DNA of 6,444 nt. Source: Holophagae bacterium. GTDB taxonomy: Bacteria; Acidobacteriota; Thermoanaerobaculia; Thermoanaerobaculales; Sulfomarinibacteraceae. The number at the start of each line of letters is the position of its first letter. Within the stretch, counting starts at the first letter, position 1. A program made the translations under genes and the position numbers. Positions 5,690-6,444 of the stretch are shown here, piece after piece. The notes below the pieces were generated by a model. The model ran no database searches, was not told the DNA's origin, and was given only the letters and a program-made list of their open reading frames with translations. Where the stretch lies: the NCBI GenBank assembly GCA_030637505.1, contig DAOWGJ010000174.1:1-6444 (forward strand). The letters are read 5' to 3'.

Positions 5690-5699
5690 GAACAAATGA
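5688..5699 (+). other. Three-codon ORF overlapping the ArsR start
   Basis: ATG AAC AAA TGA encodes M-N-K and its TGA overlaps the ATG at 5696 as ATGA. If the AGGAGGA at 5667-5673 is transcribed, ribosomes could enter here and re-initiate at the repressor start. The AGGAGGA-to-ATG distance is 14 bases, longer than optimal. It may equally be chance. Confidence 0.25.
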
Positions 5700-6067
5700 G
5701 CAAAGAAGACCTCTCATCAGACGTTTGTTCGATCAACGAAATTGACCCCAAAGCCGTTGCCTTCGTTCAGGAGCGGGTTTTGCCCGGCAAGACCGTCGAG
5801 CGCCTCTCCAGACTCTTCTCGGCCTTTGCGGACCCCACTCGTCTCAAGATTCTCCATGCTCTCAATGTCATCGACGAACTGTGCGTCTGCGATTTGGCCG
5901 CCCTGAGTGATCTCTCGGTTTCGGCGGTCAGTCACCAGTTGCGCCTCTTGCGGGACCGGGAACTGGTCCATGCCCGGCGCGATGGCCGCATGGTGTACTA
6001 CAGTCTGGCGGACGAACACGTCTCCCAGTTGATGGCCATTGGCGCCGAGCACGCCAACGAACGCTGA
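5696..6067 (+). CDS. ArsR/SmtB-family metal-sensing repressor (Zn/Cd type)
   Basis: This 123-residue winged-helix repressor should release DNA when it binds metal. The core spans about 34-105: FADPTRLKILHAL (44-56), the recognition helix SVSAVSHQLRLLRD (74-87), and the wing RRDGRMVYYSL (94-104). The E-L-C-V-C-D motif (61-66) supplies Cys63 and Cys65 of an alpha-3 site, and Cys11 in the N-terminal arm could complete a CadC/ZiaR-like alpha-3N thiolate site. The C-terminal helix has Asp106, His108, His119 and Glu122, exactly the D-x-H-x10-H-x2-E spacing of the SmtB alpha-5 zinc site. Zinc, cadmium or lead is therefore the likely ligand. The start ATG 5696 has no well-spaced ribosome binding site: AGGAGGA ends 22 bases upstream, and a three-codon ORF (ATG 5688, stop overlapping the start as ATGA) precedes it. 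No metal efflux gene follows in the window. The only close partner is the divergent aminopeptidase gene. Confidence 0.9.
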   Translation: MSKEDLSSDVCSINEIDPKAVAFVQERVLPGKTVERLSRLFSAFADPTRLKILHALNVIDELCVCDLAALSDLSVSAVSHQLRLLRDRELVHARRDGRMVYYSLADEHVSQLMAIGAEHANER

Positions 6068-6124
6068 GGCACTCGCTAATTCGGGGATACAGGAAGCCTG
6101 AGCCGTCAGGAACAAAAACACATT

Positions 6125-6213
6125 TGAACCGCCAAGACGCAAAGGTCGCTAAGGGTTTTAATTTCAACACCTTCTTCGCGTTCCCTTCGCGGGCTTTGCG
6201 TCTTTGCGGTTCA
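6125..6213. repeat. Long imperfect inverted repeat, also a possible arsR terminator
   Basis: Two 31-base arms (6125-6155 and 6183-6213) are inverted copies matching at 27 of 31 positions, around a 27-base AT-richer centre. Each arm is built from CGC-AAAG-like units of about 8-9 bases. The plus-strand right arm is followed by TTTTTCTTCTT, so the transcribed hairpin could terminate the repressor gene. I recall very similar 'CCGCCAAGACGCAAAG' palindromes dispersed in intergenic regions of several environmental phyla. It has the look of a dispersed repeat or miniature element, with no coding capacity. Confidence 0.75.
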
Positions 6214-6277
6214 TTTTTCTTCTTGCCCTGGCTGCATCGGTGTCGTTTTCTTTTGCAAGCGGCTGAACTGCCGATAG

Positions 6278-6444
6278 CTATTTCACCAACGACGTGATGA
6301 TGATCCCCGCAGCGAGGATCAACAGAGCGAGCCCCAAACCGGCCAGAAAAAGTTCGCCGGGGGTGTAGAACTCGTCCCGTCTGGATTTTCCGCCGTCTAA
6401 GGACGGGTTCTGTTTCTTCTTCTTTTTTCGTGATTTCTTGCTCA
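6278..6444 (-). CDS. Small polybasic single-membrane-segment protein, start cut by the window edge
   Basis: On the minus strand the frame reads (A)TG at the very edge, with its first base outside, to TAG at 6280-6278. This gives 55 residues if that ATG is the start. The N-terminus is strongly basic (SKKSRKKKKKQ at 2-12, RR at 22-23). A short hinge, DEFYTPGE (24-31), leads into one hydrophobic segment at about 32-50 (LFLAGLGLALLILAAGIII) and a four- or five-residue tail. The charge pattern predicts a cytoplasmic N-terminus with the C-terminus at the outer face, or a tail-anchored arrangement. Translated in frame from the edge, it has no internal stop. No family is recognised; the gene might extend further upstream. 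Confidence 0.6.
   Translation of the reverse strand, partial: SKKSRKKKKKQNPSLDGGKSRRDEFYTPGELFLAGLGLALLILAAGIIITSLVK

Noticed and set aside
1..6444. tRNA, rRNA, transposase or phage genes
   Set aside because: I looked on both strands for cloverleaf-like tRNA ends, rRNA motifs and transposase signatures and found none. The repeats present have no coding capacity.

Overview
No previously undescribed multi-gene system is visible in this window. It reads as an ordinary chromosomal stretch of a moderately GC-rich Gram-negative-type bacterium: two lipoproteins with lipoboxes, Shine-Dalgarno starts, some GTG starts and short operons. The intergenic repeats and gene families remind me of Acidobacteriota or Desulfobacterota genomes. 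That placement is inference from memory, and no rRNA or other marker gene is present to fix it.

Layout. On the minus strand, a DUF3568-type lipoprotein (1438-1818) lies upstream of trkA (6-1364), the NAD-binding regulatory subunit of a Trk potassium uptake system. The trkA stop overlaps a GTG that is probably the first codon of trkH, which lies outside the window. Diverging from the lipoprotein is a lysine-ketoglutarate reductase gene on the plus strand, from 1924 to 3240. It is interrupted by an in-frame TAG at 2923-2925, and the conserved C-terminal 104 codons continue in the same frame. Next on the plus strand is a secreted alpha/beta-hydrolase lipoprotein (3448-4167). It converges on a minus-strand M24 Xaa-Pro aminopeptidase gene (4282-5589). 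The aminopeptidase gene diverges from an ArsR/SmtB metal-sensing repressor (5696-6067), which carries complete CadC-type (alpha-3N) and SmtB-type (alpha-5) metal-ligand sets. At the right edge a 55-residue polybasic, single-membrane-segment protein gene on the minus strand has lost only the first base of its start codon to the window edge.

The intergenic spaces hold several repeats. There is a heptad tandem tract at 3351-3385, heptad repeats in inverted orientation at 4211-4290 that run into the 3' end of the aminopeptidase gene, and a 31-bp imperfect inverted repeat at 6125-6213. The divergent pepP/arsR region carries the same 12-13 bp block just upstream of both start codons, in mirror orientation. 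The space before the lysine reductase gene has a perfect 7-bp palindrome over its likely -35 box.

The genes do not form one pathway: they cover potassium homeostasis, lysine catabolism, peptide turnover and metal sensing. The most useful observation is the amber codon in the lysine reductase gene, where the homologous position in eukaryotic enzymes is, as I recall, glutamate. A single GAG-to-TAG change would explain it. At least four other genes here end in TAG, so genome-wide amber recoding is unlikely.
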